A stretch of DNA of 64,000 bases from Dillenia suffruticosa (lineage: Eukaryota; Streptophyta; Magnoliopsida; Dilleniales; Dilleniaceae). This document shows, piece after piece, positions 46,101-58,059 of the stretch; the first letter of the stretch is position 1; each line of letters starts with the position of its first letter. The stretch spans positions 8,633,001 through 8,697,000 of the forward strand of contig JAVTVX010000027.1 in assembly GCA_033439265.1 (NCBI GenBank), given 5' to 3'. A model generated the notes under the pieces. That model had not been told where the DNA came from. It worked only from the letters and a program-made list of their open reading frames with translations, and did no database searches. The position numbers were made by a program, and so were the translations under genes.

Positions 46101-49100
46101 CATCTGGCCGTTTTATAAGCAAGAATCTGCTCTGCTGGGAAGCCGTTGATGTATCTTGATCTTCTAGTATCTCCACAACACAAACAGCAGAAAAGTCAAG
46201 TCTTTGCTTGGCCTTTGTTACCTTTACAGGATAATCTGTAACTGATATTGACTCATGACTCCTGGAGTTTGACAAGGCACAACATTGACTCGACAAAGGG
46301 CATCTAGAGCAGCTTGGGTTTGATGGTGTGCATATGGTTGCACCAAGTTCCATGAGACCCTGGTTGAAATCTCCAGGCTGACTTGGGTCAACCAATTGCC
46401 CAGCTAGTTTCCTAAGAAAAATGTTTTAAGTTACATTACATTGTACAAATAAAAATTTTTCTTTAAAAATAGAAACCAAATTAAGAGTATTATCATTTAC
46501 AAGATAGCATTACCTTTCTAGAATCACAAACATAGAAAATAAATTTGAAATATACAAAGCTCGATCTGTGCATCTTATTTTTTTCTCGATCTGTGCATCT
46601 TATTTTTTTCTTTCTTTTTTTCTATTATTTTAGAGAAAAGAAAGATTGAAGAGATGAATATTACAAACAAGAGTAAAGAGGATAAAAATACTCGGAGAGC
46701 ACATAAAAACTAAAAGAGGATTGCTTTCCGGTGTGTTTTCAAGGCCCCTAAATAATCTTTAAAAAATGGTTGACTTGTGAACTTAAAGAGAAACATATAA
46801 AATAATTCTCTCCCATAAAACAGTTTGTATTGATAAAAAAAATTCACAAGAATTAGCTTTTTCTAACAACTTATTCAATTAACAAAGCTATGATGATCAC
46901 TATCTCAACTAATCAAGCAAATTCGCTCGAGAATTCAATCACTGGGGCTTCTTCAGAAACCACATCTTTCCATTCATAGAACTTGATCAAACAAATCCAT
47001 AGTAGTTAAAAGTGCGTTGAAGCGCGCTTGAAGCGTAGCTTTTGGGCTTTTTCCATGTGAAGTGCTGCGCATATGAAAAACCGCAATTAAAGCGCACTGA
47101 AGCGCCAAAAAGTGCATAAAGTGCAAAGCGCATAAAGTGACGCTTTATCATTTGGAACTTAAGCAAAGCAAATTTTATCTCTCACTCGTACCAGGTACGC
47201 GTATCTCTCTTCTTCCTCTTCTTCTTCTTCCTCCTCTTTCTCTGTTATGTTCTTCTCCATCTTTCTTCTTCTACTCCATCATTCTACTGCTTCTTTCTGT
47301 AATCTGTCCTCTTTTCTTCAACTATAATCTGATGCGGCTCATCCTTTTTTTTTTCAGTTGCTGCTGCTCCTTTCTGTTCTTTTTTTTTTTCCCAGCTGCT
47401 GCAACCTTCAACAATTTGTCTCTGTTCTAGGTTTCTTTTCTTCTCTTTTTTCTGTGATATAATGCTATTGTTTCTTTCTATAATCTGCCCTCTTTTCTTC
47501 AACTATAATTTGATACTGCTCCTCTGTTTTTTTCTTCTTTTTTTTTTTTCAGTTGCTGCTACTTCTCTGTCCTTGTTTCTAAAATGAGCTTATTTGCTAA
47601 GTTTTCTAGTCTTTAGCGCACTCTGTTGTCATTAAAAGCTTTGGCTCGTATGTATGTTGATGTTCTAGTATTATAATAGATTCCATATGCTATTATTGTA
47701 TATCTAAATCTATTAGTTAAGGGTTTAGACGAGAAGATAATTTTGGATAGAAATAAGTGACGTAAAAGAATCCGCACAAATTAAACTATTGTATTTTAAA
47801 TCTATATATCTATATATTTATTCATTTTTATTTTTACTTATTTATTTATTTTTATTTTTATTTTTATTTATTTATGTATTTATTTTCTCATTTATATTTG
47901 TACTTATTTATTTATTTTGATTATCTTTATATTTGTCTCTCAAATGGCCGACCCAAAAGTATTGGGATTAAAGCTCAGTTTGTTTTTGTTGTTGTTGTTG
48001 TATTATTGTATATCTAAATATATATTTTGATTTTATATCTTAAGTGCACTTTATATGAAAAAGCTTGCGCTTCGCTTTGCGCTTAAGCCCCAGGAGGACC
48101 TGTTGTTTTTTTGGCGCTTTTCGCTTTTAACTACCATGAACACATCACTGGTTTCAACAGTTGAACCCTAATAACATAGTCATTAAAATCAGAACAAACC
48201 AACAGATTGAAATAGTGAATTGGCGAAACCAACCCCCGCCAAGATCGGATATGTATCCAAGCCCATCATTAGCAACCGATCAAACATGCTGATTCTAAAA
48301 CAAACAGTTCAAAATATAGGAGAGGTGAGTTGCACAAAGCATAGTAGTTTAGAATGTTTTCTTACCATTGCTTTTCTTCTTCAAATATCTTGACCTAGGT
48401 GATGGCTCAAGTATGAACATTTGATTGATCTCAGCTAGGAAACAAATGGATGGAATGGAAGTGTAGTCATAAGCAGGCCACAAAAGGGGCATGAATGGTA
48501 CGATCCAGGGCACGAAGGAAGAAGGCTGAATTTTATCAGTTGATTTCTCTCTGTCTTTGAAAGAAAGTGTGGTCGTAAATGGACCAAAAAAGGGGCATGA
48601 TCAATATGCACCATGGCACAAAGGAAGCAGGCTACTGTTTTTTTCATCAGTTCACTCTCCCTCCTCTCTGTCACTCTCTATGTCTGTCTCTCTCTCTTAA
48701 ATTATTTCCTCTTTAATAGTAATAGCAAAATTATTATCAGTTGAATCCTCTCTCTCTCTCTCTATCTCTCTCTCTCTATCAAATTATTTCCACCCTAATA
48801 GCAATAGTAATAGTAATAATATAGTAATAGTCATTGTAATAAATGGTCCCACTAATTCAAGAAAAGATTATATAATAATTTTTCTTGCTTTCTTGCATGT
48901 GGGCTTTGATGGGAGCTTCCCAATAAGAATTATGAAATAAGTTGCATTAAGAATAATTATTTCCCTTTTCTTATAGAAAAGAATAATTATTCCTAATCTG
49001 CAATTAACTTGACGTAAATGTCCTAAGCCAACCAGAAGATAGAAAGGAATAATTATTCCTAATCTGCAATAACTTGACTTAAAGGTCCTAAGCCAACTAG

Positions 49101-52100
49101 AAGACGATTTGCATATTTATCAATTTATTTGTTTCTTATTTTGCTTCATAAGAATAACACTATGCCTTACATATTCTTTACTCAAAAGTAACTCAATATT
49201 GCATTTGTTGAATCATTTAAATGTTCACTTTGCTTTTTTTCAACTTTATTTAATTTTACATTTCTATTTCTGGTTTTATATTTTAAATCAATTTTTATTA
49301 CCTAGCAGGATCCACTAGTTAAACCAATGATCCAGTTTCTTCACTGGATCAATTATATGAGTCTACATTTAAGAATTATGCCTGGTGATCTAGCACATAT
49401 ACGTGGGATGAAATTATTTAGTCACTATGTACGCTCTCTTAGCTCCCATTTTTGAAGAGTCACACTAATTGTTGCATAAGAGAATGCAATGAACTTCCCA
49501 ATTTATTAAATTGATACACTAGTTTCTCATACATATTCATCAGTCTGCGTGACCAGGCCATAAAATTCTACAGGCAGCTAGAACAATAAGCACAATACTT
49601 TACTTCAAATGCAAAGAAGCTAATCAGCAACATGAAGCAAGTTATAAAGAAATAAAATGCAACAAAAAAGTAACGTTCTTTTTCTTCCCGAATTTAACAA
49701 ATGATCATGCAAGAGCTAATTTCACATACAAAAATACTCAAAAATAGATCTTTGAGTAATCTTGGAAGCTTACCAGAAGCCTTTCATTGTCATTGACTCT
49801 TTTGGATTTGCAGAAACAGCCCTAAGTCTGGCTAGTACCCGAACTACATTTCCATCAACTGCTGGCACCACCTAGATCAAGCATCATTAGTACCAAAAGA
49901 CAACAGATGATCCATACTCGAAATGAAGTGTTGCAGATACTACCAACCTCCTTGAATACAATAGAGGCAACTGCACCTGCAGTGTAGTCTCCTATTCCTG
50001 GAACTTTCCTAAGAGCAGAGGCATTTTTAGGAAATCCATTTCCTTCTTTGACAATAAACTTCGCACCCTAAGAGGAGAGATGAGAACAAAAAACAAAGGC
50101 AACGCTTTAATGACAAGATTAAAAATTATCTCAATATTATCTTTTTCAAAAGATACATGAACTTCCACAAGTTTCAATAAAATTGCATAAAACTGTTTGC
50201 TGAGCCTACCATTCAAAAAATAAAATAAAATTTCTCAAATTGTTGCAGGACTAATCACAACCTGTGTCACTTAGAATCTCTGCCCATAGTTTTGTGCATT
50301 ATTGTGGTCGAACATGGATGTTAGAACATTATAAAACAGATTGTTCTGCTCGTCTGGTTGGGCTTTCAAATCAACTCCAGTAGAATAAGTGAAGGTCAAC
50401 ATGTTATCTATGGATAGTGAGTAGTTCGTTCCCATACATAGGATTCCTAGTCTATATGGCAGAACTGATTTATCTTGTGATACACAACCAAAAAATGGTG
50501 GCTTTTAAACCCATAAAAGTTAGAACCTCCCCATTAGTGAGCCATTTAATCATCTCAAAATAATAGCAAGTATTTTTCCCCAAAACATTGATTCCCTCAT
50601 TTCTTAAGTTTTTCTATAGTACTTTTGACACCTTCAAACTAAATGCAAGCACTCCTTGTCTAATCATTCTCTAGTTTCTCGGCTTATGAGATTCATATTT
50701 GATTTGTTTCCATTATCTACATTGGACATTTACCATATAGAATGATGATAAAAGAACCAAGTCAATGTGGTTTTTGTCTGCAAATTGGTTCTTATGTCTC
50801 CAAGAATGCACTTGTGAGTTCACTCATTTGTTTACCATTTGGGAAAAGAACAAAGGTGCTTAATATAGTATTGGAAAAGTAACATATCACTTTTTTTCTC
50901 TTAGCTTGCTTGAAACATAAACAATTGACCTCATGGTGCATAGAGCACAAAACCTACCATTAGAGGGGAAAATGACTTGCTAGATGTTTTAGGTACTCAG
51001 ATAGCACATAGCACTGGCTGGATATAGGTCAACAGAACCTGTTAAAACATTTGTATACATATCCCTCTTATCCTCATCATGGAATTTATAATTGAGAGAG
51101 AAGCACCTCCGAACAGTAAAAAAACCTTCTTTAATCCTACCTACAAACCAACCAATGGAAGAATGATATGTAACATGCTTCCCCATTTACAAGTCACAAA
51201 CCCACAATCTAGGGTTCACCAAATTACAGGAGCAGTCCAACTTTTTAACCCACTCAGCCTGCAATGTTTCACAATCTTCAAATTTGTTCTAGAATTGCAG
51301 TGGAGAATCTTTAAACCAAGGTAGTTTTCCCTGCTTTGGCATATTCAACAGCAAAAATTCTTCCCAACTTCAGCAGATTATCAGTCTACACAACTAAACG
51401 TAATTAACCACATTTTTGCATTAACTAAAAATCTCCATAAAAATCTAACAATATCTAAAAAAATTCATTACACTTCTTCAATTTGAGCAAGTCACGTGAG
51501 GTACATGCCAAATTCAGATATAGAGATTAAATTTTGGATATTTTCTGCTTCATAAGCAATCCATGTGCTTCTAATGAAAACAATCCTTCAATATTCCAGC
51601 TTCATATCAAAGAAGAAGGATGGTAGATACTATCTGAACACAGACCTCGAGTCCAAAAACCACATTATGCCCAAAAGGAAAAAAAGAAATGAATGGATGC
51701 AAAAATGACCAATCATATAACAACTTGTACCTCTAGGAGAAAGCGTGCGCGCCTATAATACCCCAATCCAGCCCACATCTCATTTACCTCCTACACAATG
51801 AAACAAAATTTCCATCAGAATAATTATAGGTAATGAACTCAATTCAAAACTAAAATTCTGAGAGACATTATCGAGATCTGGGAAGCAGTATGAGATGCCC
51901 ATCCACTATGGAGTAACAGATCAAAGCTCTAGCAACAAATGATAGTATCCATTATTTATGACTCTGAAAAGCATATATGTTCAGAATTGAAGAAGGACAA
52001 CAAAGACTGCTGCAGAGAAAACGAGATATGTGACCACATTATACCTAGTGTTACAGAACTGACTTTTTCAATTCCTAAAAGCATCTTAGAAGTACTCTTT

Positions 52101-52786
52101 ATATCTAATTATTTCAATAAGTTCCACCAAAATGGCTTCCTTTTTTAAGGTTTTTAATAGGGCATCACAGCATTACCATAAGGAGGAGGGTCCTTTGGTT
52201 AGTCAACAGCGATACTAGAAAGTGAGTATAGGAAAGAAAGCAGTCCAAATGTTTCAATGGCCAAACTACATGGTGCCCATTTGGCATTTCAGTGAGAAGA
52301 ATCCTAAGTTACATGAGGTTATGTGCATTATATTCAAGTCAGGGCGGATTGAAAAGCAAGCCAAGAAGAAAGATGGGCACGTTTGGAAACCTCCCCTCCC
52401 GTATTCGAGTCATATTCTGAGAGAGAGAGAGAGAGAGAGACCTCGAGAGAAGCAGAGGAGAGATGAAGAATGGTTGGCCATTTAAGGATCCAGCGATTGT
52501 AGTAATCAATGACAGTAGCAACCCTAGTCTGTTGGAGCATGACTTCAGAGACCCAAACCTCATATGCTCTCCTATCAACATCGTCATGATCTTCTTCTTG
52601 GTCTCTCCTCCATGGAAGGTCCCTCTTGTTGTGATGGTACCAATGAAGAATAGATGCCCTAATTTCCGGCTTTTCACTTTGCTTGAGCAAATGCAAATCC
52701 TCAATGTCATTGCTATTCCGACTGCTGTCGATTGTGAGTGTGAGGCTTTGTCGTCGTCGTCTCTTGTTGCTTCCCGTAGTGGCCAT
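43182..52786 (-). CDS. MUTYH: Adenine DNA glycosylase (MutY homologue)
   Basis: Base-excision-repair enzyme that removes adenine mispaired with 8-oxoguanine. Seven exons on the - strand: 52786-52442, 51790-51731, 50067-49948, 49871-49774, 46411-45873, 44799-44693, 43259-43182. All introns are GT/AG and the phases fit, giving 1347 bp and 448 residues. Residues 1-35 are basic (KRRRRR), a possible nuclear signal. The catalytic Glu is E81 in [26 protein letters not shown] follows; the helix-hairpin-helix is [13 protein letters not shown] (156-168) and the catalytic Asp D181 in [11 protein letters not shown]. The [4Fe-4S] loop is C235-X6-C242-X2-C245-X5-C251. A NUDIX-like 8-oxoG-sensing domain ([20 protein letters not shown]) makes up the C-terminal part, ending NPKK. 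The start chosen is the first ATG; an in-frame TGA lies upstream. The gene looks intact. Confidence 0.93.
43260..44692 (-). other. MUTYH intron 6
   Basis: 1433 bp between exons 6 and 7. AT-rich; short ORFs only. I see no gene or clear mobile element in it. Confidence 0.7.
44800..45872 (-). other. MUTYH intron 5
   Basis: 1073 bp. The donor is AAAG|GTTTGTTTG followed within about 10 bp by a CT microsatellite (45838-45863 on the + strand as GA repeats). No gene inside. Confidence 0.75.
45838..45863. repeat. GA/CT microsatellite next to MUTYH exon 5 donor
   Basis: (GA)n broken once by a C (gagacagaga). Its near end is about 10 bp from the intron 5 donor GT at 45872-45871. Confidence 0.9.
47002..48134. 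mobile_element. Repeat element with GCGCTT-rich ends and 11-bp inverted termini
   Basis: 11-bp perfect terminal inverted repeat GTAGTTAAAAG (47002-47012) and CTTTTAACTAC (48124-48134). Next to each end is a run of GCGC/GCTT words (gtgcgttgaagcgcgcttga on the left, gcgcttcgctttgcgcttaa on the right). The centre is CT-rich and AT-rich filler with no transposase. This looks like a non-autonomous DNA-type element, but I cannot assign a superfamily and no clean target duplication is visible. Confidence 0.55.
47940..48003 (+). mobile_element. 3' tail of a plant SINE
   Basis: ggccgacccaaaagtattgg, then gattaaagctcagtttg and a (TTG)n tail. This matches the conserved 3' end (GGGATTAAGGCTTxGTTGTTG, the Angio-domain) of Au-type plant SINEs. 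The 5' tRNA-related part is not seen, so it is a fragment nested in the GCGCTT element. Confidence 0.6.
48440..49105. repeat. Two local direct duplications in MUTYH intron 4
   Basis: A roughly 120-bp imperfect pair (around 48475-48550 and 48585-48670, sharing caaaaaggggcatga and cacaaaggaagcaggct-like blocks) and a roughly 67-bp pair (48969-49035 and 49040-49105, both gaataattattcctaatctg). CT microsatellites lie near 48745-48778. Confidence 0.7.
49872..49947 (-). other. MUTYH intron 3
   Basis: 76 bp, GTTGGTAG...ATCTAG, phase 0. Confidence 0.85.
50068..51730 (-). other. MUTYH intron 2
   Basis: 1663 bp, GTACAAG...TCTTAG. No gene or recognisable mobile element; short ORFs only. Confidence 0.75.
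51791..52441 (-). other. MUTYH intron 1
   Basis: 651 bp. The donor is GAG|GTCTCTCT, the microsatellite starting at the third intron base. Acceptor TGTGTAG|GAGGTAAATG. The exons on both sides match the MutY family (SASLE joined to [12 protein letters not shown]), so the splice is needed. Confidence 0.8.
52419..52441. repeat. GA/CT microsatellite forming the intron 1 donor of MUTYH
   Basis: Ten GA units on the + strand ending at the C of the donor, so on the gene strand the intron begins GT then CTCTCT. Confidence 0.9.
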
Positions 52787-52959
52787 CCTGATCGCCTTGC
52801 TTTTGGTATTGCTCACTTTCAACCTCTCACATCTCAGTCATGGTGCGGCCCTGGTGCTGATGCTGACGCAAACCACCATTCTCCCCTTTTCATTTTCAAA
52901 CATACCTCTCCGTCCAAAATATCCCATTCCCACCAAAATGCCTTGTTTAATACTAGGAG

Positions 52960-53031
52960 TATATCGCGGTATGCACGGTGTGAAGTTCGAATTTGGTTAT
53001 GAAATATTAGGTAATGAACCTTATTGTAAAA

Positions 53032-53070
<39 letters not shown>

Positions 53071-53540
53071 TGATTAATTGAATTTTGAATTTATGAAATT
53101 GAAAGATAGAAAGGAATTGAAACATTAAAATCTTTTAAAAAAATTACAGTTTTAAAAAAATATATATGCTTTGAGTTGTAATGCCACGTGTTTAAATTGA
53201 AATATTGGATGATATATCCATTTTTTTAAATTTTATTAAAATATAAGTTAATTTTGAATTTATGAATAAAAAATTACGATTGCTTGTAATAAATAAATGT
53301 TTGATTGGTAATGTGATGTCGATGAAACATACTATATTGAATGGTATTTTATGAAATATTTATTATATTTATCAAACACTTCAATTTATGTTTTGTTAGA
53401 AACTATCTGTATTTGTATTAATATATTTAGGAAGAGATAAATAGAAAAATAAAATAATTTAAAAATTGTAAATTTATGACTTCCAAAAACAAAAGGAAAA
53501 TTTTTTATTAAATAAGCACATGTATTATGATAATGTACAC
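52960..53540 (+). repeat. Dispersed repeat A, copy 1 (just upstream of MUTYH)
   Basis: Homologous to 55733-56110 (shared blocks: ggtatgcac-gtgtgaa-tt, tatgaaatatt, tcaaacac-tcaattta, aatttttatta-like, taagcacatgtattat). Begins about 175 bp from the MUTYH start codon. Contains (TA)n at about 53035-53063. Family unknown. Confidence 0.7.
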
Positions 53541-53758
53541 CATTAATGAAGGATAAATAATAATGTAAAATTTTTAAATTTTTTATTTCTACCTCCCTTC
53601 TTGATACACATTTAAATTTTTAAATCACCCAAAAAAACAAAAAAAAAATAAGTCACTTTGAAAAAGAAAAAAAATTCAAAGGACACCGTACTTTTTCATG
53701 CATAAAGCCGACACATTTAATATACACCATTCTTTTCTAATAACTCCCCTTTCTATAT

Positions 53759-53842
53759 AAAAAAAAAAAAAAAAAAAAAAAACACGAGGAGGAGGAGAAG
53801 AAGAAGAAGAAGAAGAAGAAGAAGAAGAAGAAGAAGAAGAAG
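53759..53842. repeat. Poly-A run followed by (GGA)n(GAA)n microsatellite
   Basis: About 23 A residues (53759-53781), then cacga, (GGA)n, and about 17 GAA units. The order poly-A then trinucleotide array resembles a retroposon tail, but no body was recognised. Confidence 0.85.
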
Positions 53843-53874
53843 ATCAAAGACAAAAGTAAGCAAAATGGGAACTT

Positions 53875-53945
53875 GGTCAACTGAGCCCACTCGTTGGTCG
53901 ACAAATCTTTGACCTTGGTTGACCAAGGCCGTGACCCGGTGGATC
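53875..53945. repeat. TTGGTCGACCAA-type motif cluster 1
   Basis: gttggtcgacaaatc, ttggttgaccaagg and ggtcaactgag: three motif variants in 70 bp, next to repeat B copy 1. Confidence 0.7.
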
Positions 53946-53959
53946 AAGATTTTTGGGAC

Positions 53960-54270
53960 CTCAGTCGATAGACTCCAAATTTTTAAGTTTTCAATTACTG
54001 GAATTCTCTATTTACTAGAGTGTTTAGTGTTTGATAGTTCTCATTTATTGGATATTTGATACTTAAAAGAATTTGATTTATTTATAACAATTTATTTGCT
54101 TATTGAATTTTAGGGTTTGGTGGACTATTTCTTTGTATTTTTTTGCATTTACCTTTTGGGTCTCTCGGTGCATCACTATTTTCTCTTAGTGATTCCTACC
54201 TCTCTTCTCAGTACATTATTATTTCTCTTGGTACATTACCCTAAAATTCTAACTTTTTTATTTGCTTATT
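53960..54270 (+). repeat. Dispersed repeat B, copy 1
   Basis: Shares with the copies below the words cattta/ccttttgggtctctcgg, attactggaattctc, gtttggtggacta and ctcttggtacatta. Unknown family; possibly LTR fragments. Confidence 0.6.
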
Positions 54271-54820
54271 ATTTCTCTTAGTGAATAAATTAGAATCGTC
54301 TCTAAAATTCTAACTTTTTTTAAATAAAATTATCAAATATATTAATCATTAAATTATGGGTTTTTTATACTCTTATAAAACATTATTATGGATTATAATA
54401 TTTCCACATTTAGATAATGGGCCATCAATTGTTTCTCATTTCTTCTCCCCTTAATAAAAATGAAAACTCTTATTCTCTGCATCTCACATTAAATTACAAT
54501 TGTTTTTTCACCTCTTTCCCCAAATAAGTCTTAACAAAAATTTAAGACATTTCATTAATTGTTGAAAGTAAAATTGAATTTTTTTAATTAACAAATACAA
54601 TGTATAAATCTTGTTTGATATTTAACTTTTTTTATACATATTACTATTTTATGATATTTGGCGATATGAACTCATTAAATAAAATTCCGTTATTATCATT
54701 TTTTAAAAATATATATATATATATATTTCCAAAATTTATATTTTTAAATCAGATGAAAATTTTCTAGATTATTATATTTTTTTTATCATTGGGTTACTTA
54801 TAAAAGAGTTTCAATATACA

Positions 54821-54856
<36 letters not shown>

Positions 54857-55139
54857 TTTTACATTAATTAACTCGTTTGTAATGAATATATTTAATTTCC
54901 AATTTGGTGTTTAAATTTTAAAATTAGATGAAAGTATGCTATTCTTACTTTATAGAGAATGACTTTCATACACCATGATCATCAAGATCATGGCACACCA
55001 CTTTTCTCAACTAACATGTACAACACATAAAATAGTTTTTATAGTATCATATTATAATAACAAACACCGACCGACTCAAAAAATTCATTCGAGATTTTTA
55101 TAATAATAATTAATTTAAATATAAAAGTGGATTTTGTTT

Positions 55140-55560
55140 TTGGGACTATACGGGAACTTTCTTAAACTCTCTGTTGATAAATTCTCGATTTTTAAATTCT
55201 CGATTACTGGAGTTATCATTTATTAGAGTATTCGGTACTTGGTAAAATTTGATTTCTCCAAGAGAATTTATTTGCTTGGTAGACTTTTGGCATTTGGTAT
55301 GTCGTTTCTTCAATTTTGATTTCTTGTTAGTGGTGACTATCTAAATTTATTTTTCATCTCTCTCGGTACATTTTTTTATTTACTTATTGGTAAACTACCT
55401 TTCGGCATATCCATTGTATTGAAATTCTCTCGATACATTTCTTTCCATTTACCTTTTGGGTCTCTCGGTGCATTAGTCTATTTCTCTTGGTGATTTCTAC
55501 CTCTCAATACATTACCCTATTTCTTCTCGGTTTTCTCATTTACTCATCAATATACTATTG
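55140..55560 (+). repeat. Dispersed repeat B, copy 2
   Basis: Contains ttctcgattactggagtt, atttaccttttgggtctctc, ggtgcattagtctatttctc and cattaccctatttcttctcg. Collinear with copies 1 and 3. Confidence 0.65.
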
Positions 55561-55732
55561 CAACACCAAGAGATTCGAGAGTCGAGAGGTACACAAGAAA
55601 GCAGAGAGACATGTGAAAAATTTAACGAGAGGCAGTAATCTATATTTGCAATTGTGTAAGTGCTGAGAGCGTCGAGAATCGATATAAATGCAAGTGTGTC
55701 ATTCAAAAAAAAAAGTAGGAGGTGTACACCAC

Positions 55733-56110
55733 AGGTATGCACAGTGTGAAATTTGAATTTTGTTATGAAATATTGGGTGATATACCCATTTGTGTAAAAA
55801 AACTTATTAAAACGTTAATTTAAATTTGAATTTATAGATTAAGAGATTGAAATTTGTTAAAAAAATTATGATTATTTACAATAAATAATCATAAAGGTTA
55901 GACTTGTACTGAATGTTATTTTTTGAAATATTTTTTTATTCATCAAACACCTCAATTTATATTTGAGTAGAAACTATGTGCGCACTTATATTAATTTATT
56001 TGTCAAGTGATAAATTGAAAACTAAAAAAATAAAAATTCAAAATTATGGCTTGGAAAAGCAAAGGAAAAAATTTTTCATCAAATAAACACATGTATTATA
56101 TTTTTTATAT
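55733..56110 (+). repeat. Dispersed repeat A, copy 2
   Basis: Direct-repeat partner of 52960-53540, with a shorter centre. The order A-motif cluster-B and B-A-motif cluster suggests duplication of a composite block. Confidence 0.7.
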
Positions 56111-56329
56111 GATATAAGTTAATGAAATGTTAAAACATTTTTAGTATAATACAGATTATAGAGAGAACAAGAATAGAGATGTCATTTTTATTTCGTATCG
56201 AATGGATATAGACTATAGAGAGAACAATAAAAAAAATATAGTATTTTTATCCCACATTGGATGGATATAAAAATAAAACAAAGAGAGAAGTATATAAATG
56301 AAGAGAAAAGATAAATGAATGTTTAAAGT

Positions 56330-56475
56330 CATACGGGCAAAAGCTCAGCCTTGGGTTGACCCAACGCCTAACGCCCAGCCTTGGTTGACCAAACGCTTGG
56401 CCTGGTCGACCAAGTCCCAAGCTTTGATGGTCGACCCAAGGCCTAGCTTTGGTCGACCAAAGGCCACTTGATCAC
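56330..56475. repeat. TTGGTCGACCAA-type motif cluster 2
   Basis: Five motif copies in about 140 bp, including the perfect 12-bp palindrome at 56449-56460, with GC-rich linkers (aacgcctaacgcccagcc) unlike the AT-rich surroundings. Confidence 0.85.
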
Positions 56476-56489
56476 TTTTTTTAATATAA

Positions 56490-57330
56490 ATACATGTTTA
56501 CAATATTTTTTTATTTAATATTTTTATAATTATAATTTTTACAACAGTATAATATCATAGTATTTTTGTTATTGCAAAAATATTTTGCATATAATAAAAT
56601 CATCTATATAAAATATTTTTACTATTTTTACTTTAACTGTAAAATTTTATAATGAAATTATCATTTGATACGTTATTAATCATATAATAAGGCATGACCT
56701 AACGTTTGTAAATACTTTTTTTAATATAAAAATATTTTTAAATATTTTTGTTCTTAATATTTTTATAATTATAATTTTTACAGTATATAGTATTTTTACT
56801 ATACATCATTTATTTTAAATATTTTTAATAATTTTTAGTATAATCATAAAATTTTTGAATAAAATTATCATTTGTTTTGCGTACATTATTTAGTATTAGA
56901 AAAAAATTGTTGTATTACAATATTATAGTATTTTTACACCATGATACTATAATATTATTTTTATAAAATTATTAAGAGGAGTACACCGGGTTGATCAAGG
57001 AGGCCTCGGGTTGACTTTGATATATATTATAGAATATTATCACATGATACTTTTAAATATTTTTTTATTCAGTATTTTTATAATTATAATTTTTCTAATA
57101 TTATAATATTAATGTATTTTTGTATATGCACAAATATTTTACATATAATAAAATTATAGTATTTTTAACATCATATATTTAAAATATTTTTAATATTTTT
57201 AGTATAATTGTAAAATTTTATAATAAAATTATCATCTATATTCATTACTTAGTATTTTTAAAAATATTTTTATAATACCATATTATAAAAAATTACCATA
57301 TTATAATATTTTAAAAATATTTGAGATTTC
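56490..57330. repeat. Three tandem AT-rich units of about 250-320 bp
   Basis: The series atatttttataattataatt, ...agtatttttactat/gtta..., aaaattatcat recurs from about 56510, 56750 and 57070. No ORF. Confidence 0.6.
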
Positions 57331-57384
57331 TATATTTTGTAAAATATATGATAATAATCAATATAGATATAAATGTATACAAGA

Positions 57385-57695
57385 TCTTTTTTAGACTCTC
57401 GATCGATAGACTCTCAATTTTTTAGTCCTCTATTACTAGAGTTCTCATTTAGTTTGGTGTACTGTTTCTTTAATTTTGATTTCGATCAGTGGTGACAGTG
57501 TAAAATTGTTTTTCATCTCTCGGTACATTTTTCCATCATTGGCATATCCATTCTAGGCAAATGGAAAATTTGAAATTCCCTCGATACATTTTTTTTCCAT
57601 TTACCTTTTGGGTGTTGATACATTATTTTATTTCTCTCGATAACTTCTACATAACTCTATTTCTTCTCCTCGGTATATTTTTTCCATGGACCAAG
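57385..57695 (+). repeat. Dispersed repeat B, copy 3
   Basis: Shares tctattactagagttctcat, ttgattt...agtggtgac, tttcatctctcggtacatt and ccatttaccttttgggt with copy 2. Confidence 0.65.
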
Positions 57696-57699
57696 ACCA

Positions 57700-57800
57700 A
57701 GAAGTGGCTTTGGTTGACCAAGACCACGACTTGCTCAACCAAAGGCGTGGCCTTGGTCGACCCAAACCTGTGCCTTCATCCACCCAAGGCGATGATCCTA
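57700..57800. repeat. TTGGTCGACCAA-type motif cluster 3
   Basis: tttggttgaccaagacc, ctcaaccaaagg and ccttggtcgacccaaacc in 100 bp, adjoining repeat B copy 3. Confidence 0.75.
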
Positions 57801-58059
57801 GGGAATTGTTAAAGGTAGATATATCTATCAATAGCTAGGAACAATACGATACATATAACTCCACATCGCGCACACCAACATGCAATATACATGTCAAAAC
57901 AGAGCTTCTAAACGTGTATTTATATTAATTTATTGTTATTAAAGGTAGATATAACTAACAGAACTCATCTAGAACCTTTCAGCAACCAAAGTCGTGGCTC
58001 CTCTCAACTACCTCTCTTTTTTGATGCCTTCATCCACCCAAATATCCAGTTAGAGGTGA

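Larger units (their letters stand above)
46412..49773 (-). other. MUTYH intron 4 (3.4 kb), expanded by repeats
   Basis: The longest intron. It contains a 1.1-kb element with TIR-like ends, a SINE tail, a 27-bp tandem duplication near 46560-46615 (ctcgatctgtgcatcttatt twice) and two further duplications near 48440-48665 and 48965-49105. Confidence 0.75.

Noticed and set aside
47137..47502. Pro/Leu/Phe-rich and Lys/Glu-rich ORFs in MUTYH intron 4
   Set aside because: Low-complexity CT tract inside a repeat element; antisense pair of the same tract.
52787..52822. Longer MUTYH start with 12 more residues
   Set aside because: The extra start codon is TTG. The first ATG in the frame is at 52786, and a TGA lies upstream in frame.
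52463..53002. Long + strand ORFs (up to 179 codons) around the MUTYH start
   Set aside because: They lie antisense to MUTYH exon 1, show no domain, and the - strand carries the conserved MutY motifs.
53753..53947. ORF coding for a poly-Leu/poly-Phe stretch
   Set aside because: It is the translation of the poly-A and GAA microsatellite on the other strand.
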